Source: JAWWOL01 sp033851545 (lineage in GTDB: Bacteria > Actinomycetota > Actinomycetes > JAWWOL01). From it: a stretch of 64,000 nt of DNA. Shown here in pieces: positions 35,260 to 43,103 of the stretch. Location: positions 62,001-126,000 of the forward strand of contig JAWWOO010000074.1 of the NCBI GenBank assembly GCA_033851545.1, written 5' to 3'. How positions within the stretch are numbered: the first letter of the stretch is position 1; each line of letters opens with the position of its first letter. The notes under the pieces are model-generated. The model made no database searches. It saw only the letters and a program-made list of their open reading frames with translations, and was not told the origin of the DNA. A program made the position numbers and the translations under genes.

Positions 35260-36075
35260 ATGGCAGGGGTCCTGCAGCTCAGCGTCGGGTGCGACTTCAG
35301 CTTCAACGCGCCCGGAGAAGTTGCTGCCGTCTTCCAGGTCGAGCCCACCCGTGACGCCCGGCACCGGTTGCTCGCCGAGACCCTGACCACCACGCCGACC
35401 CAGCCACGCTGGTCCTACCAGGACAGCTTCGGCAACACCTGCTCGCGGCTGCTGATGCCTCAGGGCCCCTTCGGGCTGTCCTACCACGCGACCGTCGAGG
35501 TGCCCGACGCCATCGACGACATCGACCTGGAGGCCCGCGAGACGCCGATCGACTCGGTGCCCGACACGGTCCTGATGTATCTCCTGCCCAGCCGCTTCTG
35601 CGTCTCCGACGTGATGGCCAACCAGGCCTGGGAGCTGTTCGGCGGCCTCGCCCCGGGCTGGCGCCGGGTGCAGGCGATCGTCGACGCGGTCAATGGCCAC
35701 CTCACCTTCGGGTACGGCACCAGCAGCCCCACGTTGACCGCCCAGGAAGCGTTCGACTCCGCCAAGGGCGTCTGCCGTGACTTCGCCCACGTGGCCATCA
35801 CGTTCTGCCGCGCGCTGAACATCCCGGCCCGGTACGTCTTCGGCTACCTGCCCGACATCGAGGTGCCGATCCCGGATGCGCCGATGGACTTCTGTGCCTG
35901 GATGGAGGTCTGGCTCGACGGTCGCTGGTGGACCTTCGACCCGCGCAACAACCAGCACCGCAAGGGCCGCGTCGTCATCGGCCGGGGCCGGGATGCCGTC
36001 GATGTCGCGATGGTGACGACGTACGGCTTCGCCCGCCTGGACGAGATGACGGTCATCGCGGAGCCGGCCGCATGA
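35260..36075 (+). CDS. Transglutaminase-like protein with altered catalytic His
   Basis: A 271-residue protein with the bacterial transglutaminase-like N-terminal domain (LSVGCDFSFN, then SYHATVEVPD) and the core. The Cys is in SAKGVCRDFAHVAITFCRAL and the Asp in RWWTFDPRNN. At the His position it has MDFCAWMEVWLDGRW, so His is replaced by Cys; the codons are clear (TTC TGT GCC TGG). It may have changed chemistry or be a non-catalytic partner. The downstream paralog overlaps it at ATGA, so the pair is made together. Family assignment is firm, activity is not. Confidence 0.88.
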   Translation: MAGVLQLSVGCDFSFNAPGEVAAVFQVEPTRDARHRLLAETLTTTPTQPRWSYQDSFGNTCSRLLMPQGPFGLSYHATVEVPDAIDDIDLEARETPIDSVPDTVLMYLLPSRFCVSDVMANQAWELFGGLAPGWRRVQAIVDAVNGHLTFGYGTSSPTLTAQEAFDSAKGVCRDFAHVAITFCRALNIPARYVFGYLPDIEVPIPDAPMDFCAWMEVWLDGRWWTFDPRNNQHRKGRVVIGRGRDAVDVAMVTTYGFARLDEMTVIAEPAA

Positions 36076-36938
36076 ACGAGGGACGCGCAGCCGTCGCGGG
36101 CCGGCCGGACACCGATGCCCTGATGTCCGCCGAGGTGGTGAGATACCGGCTGCGCCAGCGGTTCTCGTACACCTATGTCGGTCAGGCCTATGACCTGCGG
36201 CACCGGCTGGTCGTCGTACCCCCGAGCGTCCACGGTGACCAGCGGCTGCGCCTCGGCAGCGTCGAGGTCACCAGCGACGACGCCGAGGTCGTCTGGCGGT
36301 CGGACGAGGACGGCAACCGTACGACCTCCGTACGGCTGGCGGTGGTGCCTGAGACCGTCGACATGCTGGTATCGGTCATGGTCGAGCGGGGTGGCGCCAG
36401 CGCGCCGCTCTCAGCCGACCTGCTGCGGGACAACCGGATGCTGCGCCCGACGCCGCTCACCCAGCCGGACGAGCGGATCCGCTCACTCGCCCGCGAGCAC
36501 GCCGTGGCCGACGCCGAGGAGACCGCGGAGCTGATCTGTTCGCTGGTCCCGACCCTGGTCACGTACGGGTTCGGCGCGACCTCCGTCGACACGACAGCGG
36601 CCGATGCGCTTGCCGGTGGGACGGGGGTCTGTCAGGACCAGGCGCACGTCATGCTCGCGATGTGCCGTTCGGTCGGCGTCCGCGCCCGCTACGTCTCCGG
36701 CCACCTCATCGGCCAGGGCGGCACCCACGCCTGGGTAGAGGTGCTGGTGTCCGATGGCGGACGCGCCCGCGCCGTGGCTTTCGACCCGTGCCACGGCCGC
36801 CGCGCCGACCGCCGCTACGTGACGATCGCCACCGGCCGCGACTACCGCGACGTTGCGCCGACGTCCGGCTCGTACAGCGGGCAGGCCCGCGGCGAGCTGA
36901 CCACCAGCCGGGCACTGTCGGCCGAGATCGTCGCCTGA
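36072..36938 (+). CDS. Transglutaminase-like cysteine protease family protein
   Basis: A 288-residue paralog of the preceding gene, here with a full Cys-His-Asp triad: GTGVCQDQAHVMLAMCRSVG, GTHAWVEVLV and AVAFDPCHGR. The N-terminal beta domain (YRLRQRFSYTYVGQAYDLRH) matches the family. Such proteins act as amidases or peptidases, often beside alpha-E and circularly permuted ATP-grasp genes, which are absent here. ATG 36072 overlaps the stop of the first paralog. A longer upstream reading overlaps that gene and is rejected. Confidence 0.88.
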   Translation: MNEGRAAVAGRPDTDALMSAEVVRYRLRQRFSYTYVGQAYDLRHRLVVVPPSVHGDQRLRLGSVEVTSDDAEVVWRSDEDGNRTTSVRLAVVPETVDMLVSVMVERGGASAPLSADLLRDNRMLRPTPLTQPDERIRSLAREHAVADAEETAELICSLVPTLVTYGFGATSVDTTAADALAGGTGVCQDQAHVMLAMCRSVGVRARYVSGHLIGQGGTHAWVEVLVSDGGRARAVAFDPCHGRRADRRYVTIATGRDYRDVAPTSGSYSGQARGELTTSRALSAEIVA

Positions 36939-37053
36939 CCCTCGGCCGGGAAAGATCACAGCGCACGGCAAGGCGGCGTTCAGGATCGGATCAGGCTGCC
37001 GGACGAGATTGGGGACATCGAGCCGCACCGGCTCCCGTCCCAGGAGGTCAGCC

Positions 37054-37260
37054 ATGAGCACCAGCCTCGACTCCTTCCAGGTCCGGTCGGCCTCCGCCGC
37101 TGGCGCCCTCTTCGACCGGGAGCTGCGGGCGCAGGTGCGGCGGGCTTCGCTGGCGCTGGAGATCGCCGCCAGCCGGGGTGAGGACGTGCTCGAGCATCCG
37201 GCGTGGGGCCGGATCGCCGAGCTGCTCGACATCGCCCGCAGGAACGACGTCGAGATCTGA
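37054..37260 (+). CDS. Small hypothetical protein (68 aa)
   Basis: ATG 37054 has AGGAGG seven bases upstream, an excellent ribosome site. The product is helical and charged (ELRAQVRRASLALEIAASRG, then HPAWGRIAELLDIARRND), with no Cys and no membrane segment. It lies 115 bases after the transglutaminase pair and 54 before the lysozyme-like gene. Not recognised; the helical character fits a small DNA- or protein-binding adaptor, but nothing proves it. Confidence 0.7.
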   Translation: MSTSLDSFQVRSASAAGALFDRELRAQVRRASLALEIAASRGEDVLEHPAWGRIAELLDIARRNDVEI

Positions 37261-37314
37261 CCGTCCCGCGCGACTCGGGGCAATGGCCGCCGGATTCGTG
37301 GGTAGCCTGGGCCG

Positions 37315-38133
37315 ATGCCCAGCCCCCGGAGCCCTCTTCGCACGTTCTTCGTGGCAACGGTCGTGCTGGTCGTGGTCATCGGCGGCTTCGTCGCCGTGCT
37401 CCTGGTGGTGCGGCCGGGCCCCATCGTCGTCGCGAGCTGCACCGTCGGCACGTACCAGATGGACCCCGAGCAGGCGCAGAACGCCGCGGTCATCGCCGCC
37501 GTCGCCGAGCAGCGCAGGCTGCCGCACCATGCGGTCACCGTCGCGATCGCCGTGGCGATGCAGGAGTCGCGGCTGCGCAACCTCGACCACGGCGACCGCG
37601 ACTCGCTCGGCCTGTTCCAGCAGCGGCCCTCGCAGGGCTGGGGCACGGCGGCCCAGGTCCAGGACCCGGTCTACGCCGCCGGCGCGTTCTTCGATCGACT
37701 GGTCAAGGTCACGAACTGGCGAACCGTCCCTGTGACCGTCGCCGGACAGGCTGTGCAGCGCAGCGGCCTGCCGAACGCGTACGCACAGTGGGAGCCGCGG
37801 GCGACGGCGATGGCGAAGGCCCTCACCGGCGAGGTTCCGGCCGGGATGACGTGCCACTACGCAAGTTCCGACATCGCCGTGCCGAGCACCGGGCTCTCGA
37901 CGACGCTGCAGACCGCCGCGGCGCACGACCTCGTCGCGCCGGTCCTCGGTGCCGACCTCACCGCTGAAAGGGGCTGGCTGGTCGTCGGCTGGCTGATCTC
38001 GCACGCAGCTGAGCAGCAGCTGGCGCAGGTCTCGTACGCGGGCCAGAAATGGAGTGCCACCAAGGGCACGTGGTCCCACGCCCCGGCCGCCGGCAACCAG
38101 GTCACGATCGTGCGCACCCAGCCCAAGAGCTGA
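37315..38133 (+). CDS. Membrane-anchored lysozyme/lytic transglycosylase-like protein
   Basis: A 272-residue protein with an N-terminal anchor (FFVATVVLVVVIGGFVAVLLV) and an outer domain. The stretch VAIAVAMQESRLRNLDHGDR followed by SLGLFQQRPSQGWG carries the Glu of lysozyme-fold transglycosylases (xESxxxN) and the GLFQQ motif, so cell-wall glycan cleavage is likely. Similar proteins are often labelled 'heavy metal transporter' in databases without visible reason. A C-terminal segment (AAHDLVAPVLGADLTAERGW, then WLISHAAEQQL) is typical of this group and has no known role. Confidence 0.78.
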   Translation: MPSPRSPLRTFFVATVVLVVVIGGFVAVLLVVRPGPIVVASCTVGTYQMDPEQAQNAAVIAAVAEQRRLPHHAVTVAIAVAMQESRLRNLDHGDRDSLGLFQQRPSQGWGTAAQVQDPVYAAGAFFDRLVKVTNWRTVPVTVAGQAVQRSGLPNAYAQWEPRATAMAKALTGEVPAGMTCHYASSDIAVPSTGLSTTLQTAAAHDLVAPVLGADLTAERGWLVVGWLISHAAEQQLAQVSYAGQKWSATKGTWSHAPAAGNQVTIVRTQPKS

Positions 38134-38202
38134 ACGGGCGATGAGTTTCGCCGAGGCGCGACGTCCATCAGCCCGACAAGCCGACCGAGAGAGGAACCGA
38201 CC

Positions 38203-38754
38203 ATGCGCACCCTGATCGTCACGGAGTTCATGACCCTCGACCGCGTCGTCGAGGCCCCTGGCGGCGAGCCGACCCACCCGCACGCGGGATGGACGATGCC
38301 GTACGGGACGGACGAGCTGTACGCGTACAAGCTGCGTGAGACCCTCGAGGCCGAGTCGTTGCTGCTCGGCCGGGTCACGTACGAGGGCTTCTCGGCCGCC
38401 TGGTCGACGCGGGACGGCGCGTTCGCGGACAAGATGAACGCGATGCCCAAGCACGTCGCGACGACGACGCTGACCGAGCTGGGCTGGAACTCGACGGCGC
38501 TCGTCGGCGACGTGCCGAAGGCCGTGCAGGAGCTGAAGAACGGGGACGGCGGACCGATCCTGGTCGCCGGCAGCGCGACCCTCGTCAAGTCCTTGCTGGC
38601 GCACCGGCTGGTGGACGAGCTGCGGCTGATGGTCTACCCGGTCATCGTCGGCGGCGGCCTCACCATCTTCTCCGACGACCGGCAGAAGCTCGAGCTCGAG
38701 CTCGTCGACCTGGTCCGCTACGACAGTGGAGCGGTGCTTCAGGTTTACCGGTAG
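38203..38754 (+). CDS. Dihydrofolate reductase-like protein (RibD C-terminal family)
   Basis: A 183-residue RibD_C/DHFR-fold protein: MRTLIVTEFMTLDRVVEAPG at the N-terminus, SLLLGRVTYEGFSAAW, the NADPH loop VAGSATLVKSLLAHRLVDEL and PVIVGGGLTIF. These stand-alone proteins are reductases of unknown substrate and are not true folate enzymes. It is followed within 66 bases by the aldo/keto reductase gene on the same strand, possibly one unit. Confidence 0.88.
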   Translation: MRTLIVTEFMTLDRVVEAPGGEPTHPHAGWTMPYGTDELYAYKLRETLEAESLLLGRVTYEGFSAAWSTRDGAFADKMNAMPKHVATTTLTELGWNSTALVGDVPKAVQELKNGDGGPILVAGSATLVKSLLAHRLVDELRLMVYPVIVGGGLTIFSDDRQKLELELVDLVRYDSGAVLQVYR

Positions 38755-38819
38755 AGAAGCCCGCGGACGGGTGGTCCATGATGGTGCTCCGCACCCGTTC
38801 GCACACAGGGAGAACTTCC

Positions 38820-39860
38820 GTGACCTCCGACCGTTACGTCGCAGCCGACGACCGGTACTCGTCCATGACCTACCGCCGTACGGGCCGCAGCGGCCTGATG
38901 CTCCCGGCCGTCTCGCTCGGCCTGTGGCACAACTTCGGCGACGACAAGCCGTTCCAGACCCAGCGGGACATCCTGCGCAGGGCGTTCGACCTGGGCGTCA
39001 CGCACTTCGACCTGGCCAACAACTACGGCCCGCCCTACGGCTCCGCCGAGACCAACTTCGGCCGGCACCTGCGGGAGGACTTCAAGCCCTACCGCGATGA
39101 GCTGGTCATCTCGACCAAGGCCGGTTGGGACATGTGGCCGGGCCCGTACGGTGACCTCGGCTCGCGCAAATATCTCACCGCCAGCCTCGACCAGTCGCTG
39201 CAGCGGATGGGGCTGGACTACGTCGACATCTTCTACCACCACCGGCCGGACCCGGAGACGCCGCTCGAGGAGACGATGGGCGCGCTGGACGCGATCGTCC
39301 GCGCGGGCAAGGCGCTCTACGTGGGCATCTCGTCCTACTCCGGCACGCGTACGGCCCAGGCCGTCAAGATCCTGCGCGAGCTGGGGACGCCCCTGCTGAT
39401 CCACCAGCCCTCCTACTCCATGCTCAACCGCTGGGTCGAGGAGGACCTGCTCGACGTCCTGGGCAACGAGGGGGTCGGCTGCATCGCGTTCTCGCCGCTC
39501 GCCCAGGGGATGCTGACCGACCGCTACCTGGGCGGCATCCCGGCCGACTCGCGGGCGGCCCTGGGCCACTTCCTCAGGCCGGAGATGCTCACCGACCAGA
39601 ACATGGCCCACATCCGCGCGCTCAACGGTCTCGCCCAGCGGCGTGGCCAGACGCTCGCCCAGCTGGCCCTCGCCTGGGTGCTGCGGGACCAGCGGGTCAC
39701 CTCGGTGCTGATCGGCGCGTCCAGCGTCAAGCAGCTCGAGGACAGTTTGGGGGCAGCCGCCGCTTCCGCAAGTGCGTTCACCGCGGAGGAGCTGGCGGAG
39801 ATCGACCAGTACGCGGTCGAGGGTGGGATCAACCTCTGGCAGTCGGTGAGTGAGAGCTAG
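38820..39860 (+). CDS. Aldo/keto reductase, YghZ (Gpr) type
   Basis: A 346-residue NADPH-dependent reductase of the AKR14-like group. The AKR tetrad is seen as FDLANNYGPPYG (Asp, Tyr), VISTKAGWDMWPGPYG (Lys) and DIFYHHRPD (His). WDMWPGPYGDLGSRK is typical of YghZ, which reduces L-glyceraldehyde 3-phosphate or methylglyoxal. NADP contacts near the end include VLIGASSVKQLEDS. GTG 38820 with GGGAG seven bases upstream is chosen over GTG 38778. Its stop shares the palindrome CTAG with the stop of the convergent PPOX gene. Confidence 0.9.
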   Translation: MTSDRYVAADDRYSSMTYRRTGRSGLMLPAVSLGLWHNFGDDKPFQTQRDILRRAFDLGVTHFDLANNYGPPYGSAETNFGRHLREDFKPYRDELVISTKAGWDMWPGPYGDLGSRKYLTASLDQSLQRMGLDYVDIFYHHRPDPETPLEETMGALDAIVRAGKALYVGISSYSGTRTAQAVKILRELGTPLLIHQPSYSMLNRWVEEDLLDVLGNEGVGCIAFSPLAQGMLTDRYLGGIPADSRAALGHFLRPEMLTDQNMAHIRALNGLAQRRGQTLAQLALAWVLRDQRVTSVLIGASSVKQLEDSLGAAAASASAFTAEELAEIDQYAVEGGINLWQSVSES

Positions 39861-40525
39861 CCCTGCCTGAGCTCGGGCCGCCACCGCAGGACGTACGCCG
39901 GAACCGGCCGGCTGGGCGCGAGCTCGGGGGCCGGTTCCGGCTTGCCCCAGAGCTGCTCCACCGGCACGACACCGGCCCAGACGTCGGTCGCCAGGTCCCC
40001 GGCGTCGTCCTCGGGCTGGCCGGCGCTGACCTTGGCGGAGGCCTCGTCCAGCGGGAGCCGCAGCACGGTGGTCGCCTTGAGCTCCTGGGCCGAGGGCTGC
40101 CGTACGGCGTCCCAGTGGCCCGGCGCCAGCCGCTCGCTGAGCAGCCGCAGCGCCTCGTTCTTGTCCTCGTCCGGGACCTCGGTGGCCGTGCCGAGGACGA
40201 CGACCGACCGGTAGTTCATGGAGGAGTTGAAGACCGACCGGGCGAACACCATCCCGTCGAGCAGGGTCACGGTCAGGCAGACCGGGTTGCCGGCTGCCGC
40301 GAGCTTGAACGCCCGGCTGGCCGTCGAGCCGTGGATCAGCACGTCGTCGCCGACCCGGGCGTAGCCCACCGGGAGGACGAAGGGTTGCCGGCCGTCCGCG
40401 ACGCCGAGGTGGGCCACCAGGCCGGCGTCGAGGACCGCCTCGATCGTCGCGCGGTCGTAGGCCGCCAGGTCGGGCTGCCGCCGGACCCTCGTACGGGCCG
40501 AGCTGGGTTGGTCTGCTGAGGACAT
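39857..40525 (-). CDS. Pyridoxamine 5'-phosphate oxidase-family (split-barrel) protein
   Basis: A 222-residue FMN-binding split-barrel protein. Seen are AHLGVADGRQPFVLPVGYARV, IHGSTASRAFKLAA, NYRSVVVLGTATEV and the DVWAGVVP tail of the nitroimidazole-resistance/PPOX group. It probably binds FMN or F420; the substrate is unknown. The stop TAG lies within CTAG and overlaps the aldo/keto reductase stop by four bases, so the two genes converge with no gap. Upstream of its start is a 348-base region leading to the riboswitch on the other strand. Confidence 0.88.
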   Translation of the reverse strand: MSSADQPSSARTRVRRQPDLAAYDRATIEAVLDAGLVAHLGVADGRQPFVLPVGYARVGDDVLIHGSTASRAFKLAAAGNPVCLTVTLLDGMVFARSVFNSSMNYRSVVVLGTATEVPDEDKNEALRLLSERLAPGHWDAVRQPSAQELKATTVLRLPLDEASAKVSAGQPEDDAGDLATDVWAGVVPVEQLWGKPEPAPELAPSRPVPAYVLRWRPELRQG

Positions 40526-40651
40526 GCCCCGACCCTATGGGCCACCCCGGCGGTGGTGCACGGATCTGCCTGCCACGTCAAGGATTTGTCCGCTCCTGGG
40601 GACATCTCGGACCTCTTGCGAAGTTCTGCGTGTCGCGTCGGGGTGGGGGGT

Positions 40652-40679
40652 TTGGCGCCGCTGGCATCTGCGATAGAGT
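40652..40679 (+). promoter_or_regulatory. Putative sigma-A-type promoter for riboswitch/NlpC-P60 unit
   Basis: TTGGCG (40652-40657) and TAGAGT (40674-40679) are spaced by 16 bases, placing a start site near 40686, about 45 bases before the aptamer. The rest of the 40526-40873 non-coding stretch holds this promoter, the riboswitch and presumably the promoter for the opposite PPOX gene, and nothing else recognisable. Confidence 0.45.
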
Positions 40680-40729
40680 CCGTCGCAACCGGATCGTGAC
40701 CTGCAGCCAAACGGCGAGCGACGCATCCG

Positions 40730-40862
40730 TACCGCCGAATCCTCACGGAACCGGGGAACCAGTTTCCCAGGGGCGAATCGGTTCGTGCTGTTCGCGAACT
40801 GTAGGGCGCATCTTCCCGCCCGAGCCCGTCAGCTAACCCGGTAGGCGGACTGTGGAAGAAGG
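40730..40862 (+). promoter_or_regulatory. c-di-AMP riboswitch (ydaO/yuaA type)
   Basis: The conserved cores of the ydaO aptamer are visible in order: CCGCCGAATCC, CCGGGGAACC, GGGGCGAATCG, then TAGGGCGCATCTTCCCG, CCCGAGCCCGTCAGCTAACC and GGTAGGCGGA, closing with GGAAG. The class binds cyclic di-AMP and in actinobacteria usually controls cell-wall hydrolases and resuscitation factors, as here. The 3' closing strand GGAAG (about 40855) is followed at once by AAGGAG, the ribosome site of the hydrolase, so control of translation start as well as termination is plausible; OFF-type behaviour is known for the class and inferred here. Confidence 0.92.
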
Positions 40863-40873
40863 AGTCGCTGTCT

Positions 40874-42229
40874 GTGGCACGTCCACGACTGACTCGTGTC
40901 CTCATCGCGCCGATCGCGTTGTCGACAATCGCTGCCGGCATCGTGCTCGCACCTTTGGCGAGCAGCGCCAGCGCGGACATCTCCTCCAGAATCACCTCGG
41001 CCAAGGCTCAGCTGGCCAAGCTGCAGGACCAGTCCGAGGTCGCGGCCGAGGCCTACGACGCCGGCCGGATCAAGCTCGCCGCGGCCAACCGTAAGGCCGC
41101 CCAGATGCAGGCCAAGGCCGCCGCGTCCGCCGCGCGCCTGGTCAAGGCCAAGCAGTCGGTCGCCGCCATCGCGACCCTGGCCTACTCGCAGGGCGCCACA
41201 GGCGACACCACGATGCTCTACCAGAGCTCCGACCCCGCCGGGTTCGTCGACCGGGCCGCGATGGTCGACTCCCTGTCCCGCAACGACGTGAGCATCCTGG
41301 GCTCGGTGCACGCCGCCCAGCAGGACGCCACCATCACCGCGCGGGCCGCCGCCCAGGCCGTTGCCGCCGCCAAGGCGGTCGTCGCCGAGCTGGCCCGCGA
41401 CAAGGCGCAGGTCCAGGCCTCGGCCGCCCAGGAGGGCAAGATCCTCGACACGCTGGTCGCCCAGCAGAAGGAGCAGATCCGCCAGGCGGCCATCGCGCTG
41501 GCCAAGGCGATCCACCAGAAGCGGCTGGCCGACGCCGCCCGCTACCGTGCGGCCCAGGCCGCAGCGGTCAAGGCCGAGCGGGCGCTCGAGGCCCAGCGGG
41601 CCGCACACCAGCGCGCCGCGCAGGCCTTCACCCAGCAGCAGGACAGCAATGCCGGCACCTCGTCGAACAACGTGAAGCAGGCGGACACGTCCTCCGGCTC
41701 CAGCTCCTCCGGCTCCGGCTCCGGCTCCGCAGGGTCGGGCGCCAGCAGCACCAAGGGTTCGGTCGGCTCCGGCTCCAGCAGTGGTTCGAGCGGTTCCGGC
41801 GGTTCCAGCAGCGGCGGCGGGTCCGGCTCGGGCAGCGCGTCCGGCAGTGTCGGCGGCAGCGGCTCCGGCTCCACCAGCAGCGCAGCGGCGACCGCCGTCC
41901 ACTGGGCCTACAACGAGCTCGGCAAGTCCTACGTATGGGCGGCCTCGGGCCCCGACCACTTCGACTGCTCGGGCCTGACGATGTACGTCTACGCGCAGGC
42001 CGGCGTCTACCTGCCGCACAGCTCGGCTGCCCAGTTCGGGTCGGGCCGGCACGTCAGCCAGAGCGAGCTGCGGCCTGGGGACCTGGTCTTCTACGGGTCG
42101 CCGATCCACCACGTCGGCATCTACGTCGGCAACGGGAACATGATCGAGTCGCCGCACTCCGGGGCGAGCGTTGAGGTCAGCGGCGCGTTCCGCGGCGACT
42201 ACGTCGGAGCGGTCCGCGTCAGCGGCTGA
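40874..42229 (+). CDS. Secreted NlpC/P60 peptidoglycan endopeptidase
   Basis: A 451-residue cell-wall hydrolase. After a signal peptide (LIAPIALSTIAAGIVLA, cleaved near ASA) comes a long Ala-rich coiled coil of about 220 residues, as in RipA/CwlO-type hydrolases, where it holds the enzyme inactive. A Ser/Gly linker of about 65 residues follows, and the NlpC/P60 domain closes the protein: HFDCSGLTMYVYAQAG with catalytic Cys, HHVGIYVGNG with His, and NMIESPHSG. GTG 40874 has AAGGAG nine bases upstream, right behind the c-di-AMP aptamer, which links the enzyme to osmotic and wall homeostasis. Confidence 0.95.
   Translation: MARPRLTRVLIAPIALSTIAAGIVLAPLASSASADISSRITSAKAQLAKLQDQSEVAAEAYDAGRIKLAAANRKAAQMQAKAAASAARLVKAKQSVAAIATLAYSQGATGDTTMLYQSSDPAGFVDRAAMVDSLSRNDVSILGSVHAAQQDATITARAAAQAVAAAKAVVAELARDKAQVQASAAQEGKILDTLVAQQKEQIRQAAIALAKAIHQKRLADAARYRAAQAAAVKAERALEAQRAAHQRAAQAFTQQQDSNAGTSSNNVKQADTSSGSSSSGSGSGSAGSGASSTKGSVGSGSSSGSSGSGGSSSGGGSGSGSASGSVGGSGSGSTSSAAATAVHWAYNELGKSYVWAASGPDHFDCSGLTMYVYAQAGVYLPHSSAAQFGSGRHVSQSELRPGDLVFYGSPIHHVGIYVGNGNMIESPHSGASVEVSGAFRGDYVGAVRVSG
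41690..41880 (+). repeat. Ser/Gly low-complexity linker repeat
   Basis: Short GGCTCC/AGCAGC-type units encode a Ser/Gly linker between the coiled coil and the NlpC/P60 domain. Such repeats are prone to length change by slippage, which would alter linker length. Confidence 0.8.
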
Positions 42230-42240
42230 ACCCCGACCCG

Positions 42241-42906
42241 GTGGGCCCAGAGCCGCGGAAGGTCCTGGCCCGGGTGCAGACCCCGCGGGGCGAGCTGGTG
42301 CTGCGCGGTGAAGGCGATCACCTCGAGGTGATCAGCAACGGCGTGTTCCTGATGGACACCCGGGACGGCGGCTCCGAGCGGCTGCTGGTCCGGGCCGCCC
42401 TGGACCGGCACGACGACCCTCGTACGGTGCTGGTCGCCGGGCTGGGGGTCGGCTTCACGCTGGTCGAGGCGCTGGCCGACCCGCGGGTCCACCGGGTCAT
42501 CGTGGTCGAGCGGGAGCCGGTGCTCATCGGCTGGCATCGGTCCTGGCTCGCCCGGTTCTCCGCCGGCGGACTGGACGACCCGCGGACGACGGTGGTCTGT
42601 GCCGACCTGGTCGACTGGCTGCGCGAGCCGTCGGAGACGGCGATCGACGTCGCCTGCCTCGACACCGACAACGGTCCCGACTGGCTGGTCAGCGAGGGCA
42701 ACGCCGCGCTCTATGCCACCGACGGGCTCGAGCTGCTGCGCTCGGTGCTGGCGCCAGGCGCGTTGGCCGCGTTCTGGAGTGCGTCCGCCTCGCCGGCCTT
42801 CGCCGCGCGGCTGGCCGCTGTCTTTGCCGGCGTCGAGACTTTCACCGTGCCGTCCGCCAACGCGCCGCGGGGCGAACCCGACGTGGTTTTTCTCGCCCAG
42901 CGCTGA
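42241..42906 (+). CDS. Spermidine synthase-like methyltransferase-fold protein
   Basis: A 221-residue protein starting with a strand-rich part (VQTPRGELVLRGEGDHLEV) and then a Rossmann core: VLVAGLGVGFTLVEALADP is the nucleotide loop, VIVVEREPVLIGWHR follows with the acidic ribose contact, and the region VACLDTDNGPDWL replaces the usual polyamine-synthase acidic site. Short proteins of this type lack proven aminopropyl transfer activity. GTG 42241 begins 12 bases after the hydrolase stop, so it is probably in the riboswitch-controlled transcript. A strong terminator follows at 42983. Confidence 0.78.
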   Translation: MGPEPRKVLARVQTPRGELVLRGEGDHLEVISNGVFLMDTRDGGSERLLVRAALDRHDDPRTVLVAGLGVGFTLVEALADPRVHRVIVVEREPVLIGWHRSWLARFSAGGLDDPRTTVVCADLVDWLREPSETAIDVACLDTDNGPDWLVSEGNAALYATDGLELLRSVLAPGALAAFWSASASPAFAARLAAVFAGVETFTVPSANAPRGEPDVVFLAQR

Positions 42907-42982
42907 GCCGTTCGGCCGATCTGTGCACAGTGGACGCCGCCGAAGAGCAGGGAGAGTTCCGTACGGGACTCCCCTGAGCCGA

Positions 42983-43016
42983 GGGGCCGGTCATCCGTGG
43001 GGGGTGACCGGCCCTT
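42983..43016. terminator. Stem-loop terminator between convergent units
   Basis: GGGCCGGTCA (42984-42993) pairs perfectly with TGACCGGCCC (43005-43014) around an 11-base loop, and a G-T pair extends the base. It sits 77 bases after the spermidine-synthase-like gene and 88 before the end of the copper ATPase gene on the other strand, so it can serve both. The stretch 43017-43103 shows nothing else recognisable. Confidence 0.7.
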
Positions 43017-43103
43017 CGTACGTCAGCCCGGTCATCGTCGCCGACCTGCGTGCCTTGACGGCGGACAACGGCGTCGCGATGTCCTCCAGCGAGCGGCCCT
43101 GGA

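Noticed and set aside
42990..43103. Possible extra peptide in the gap after the spermidine-synthase-like gene
   Set aside because: Open frames on both strands here have no start with a ribosome site and overlap the terminator stem; no family recognised.
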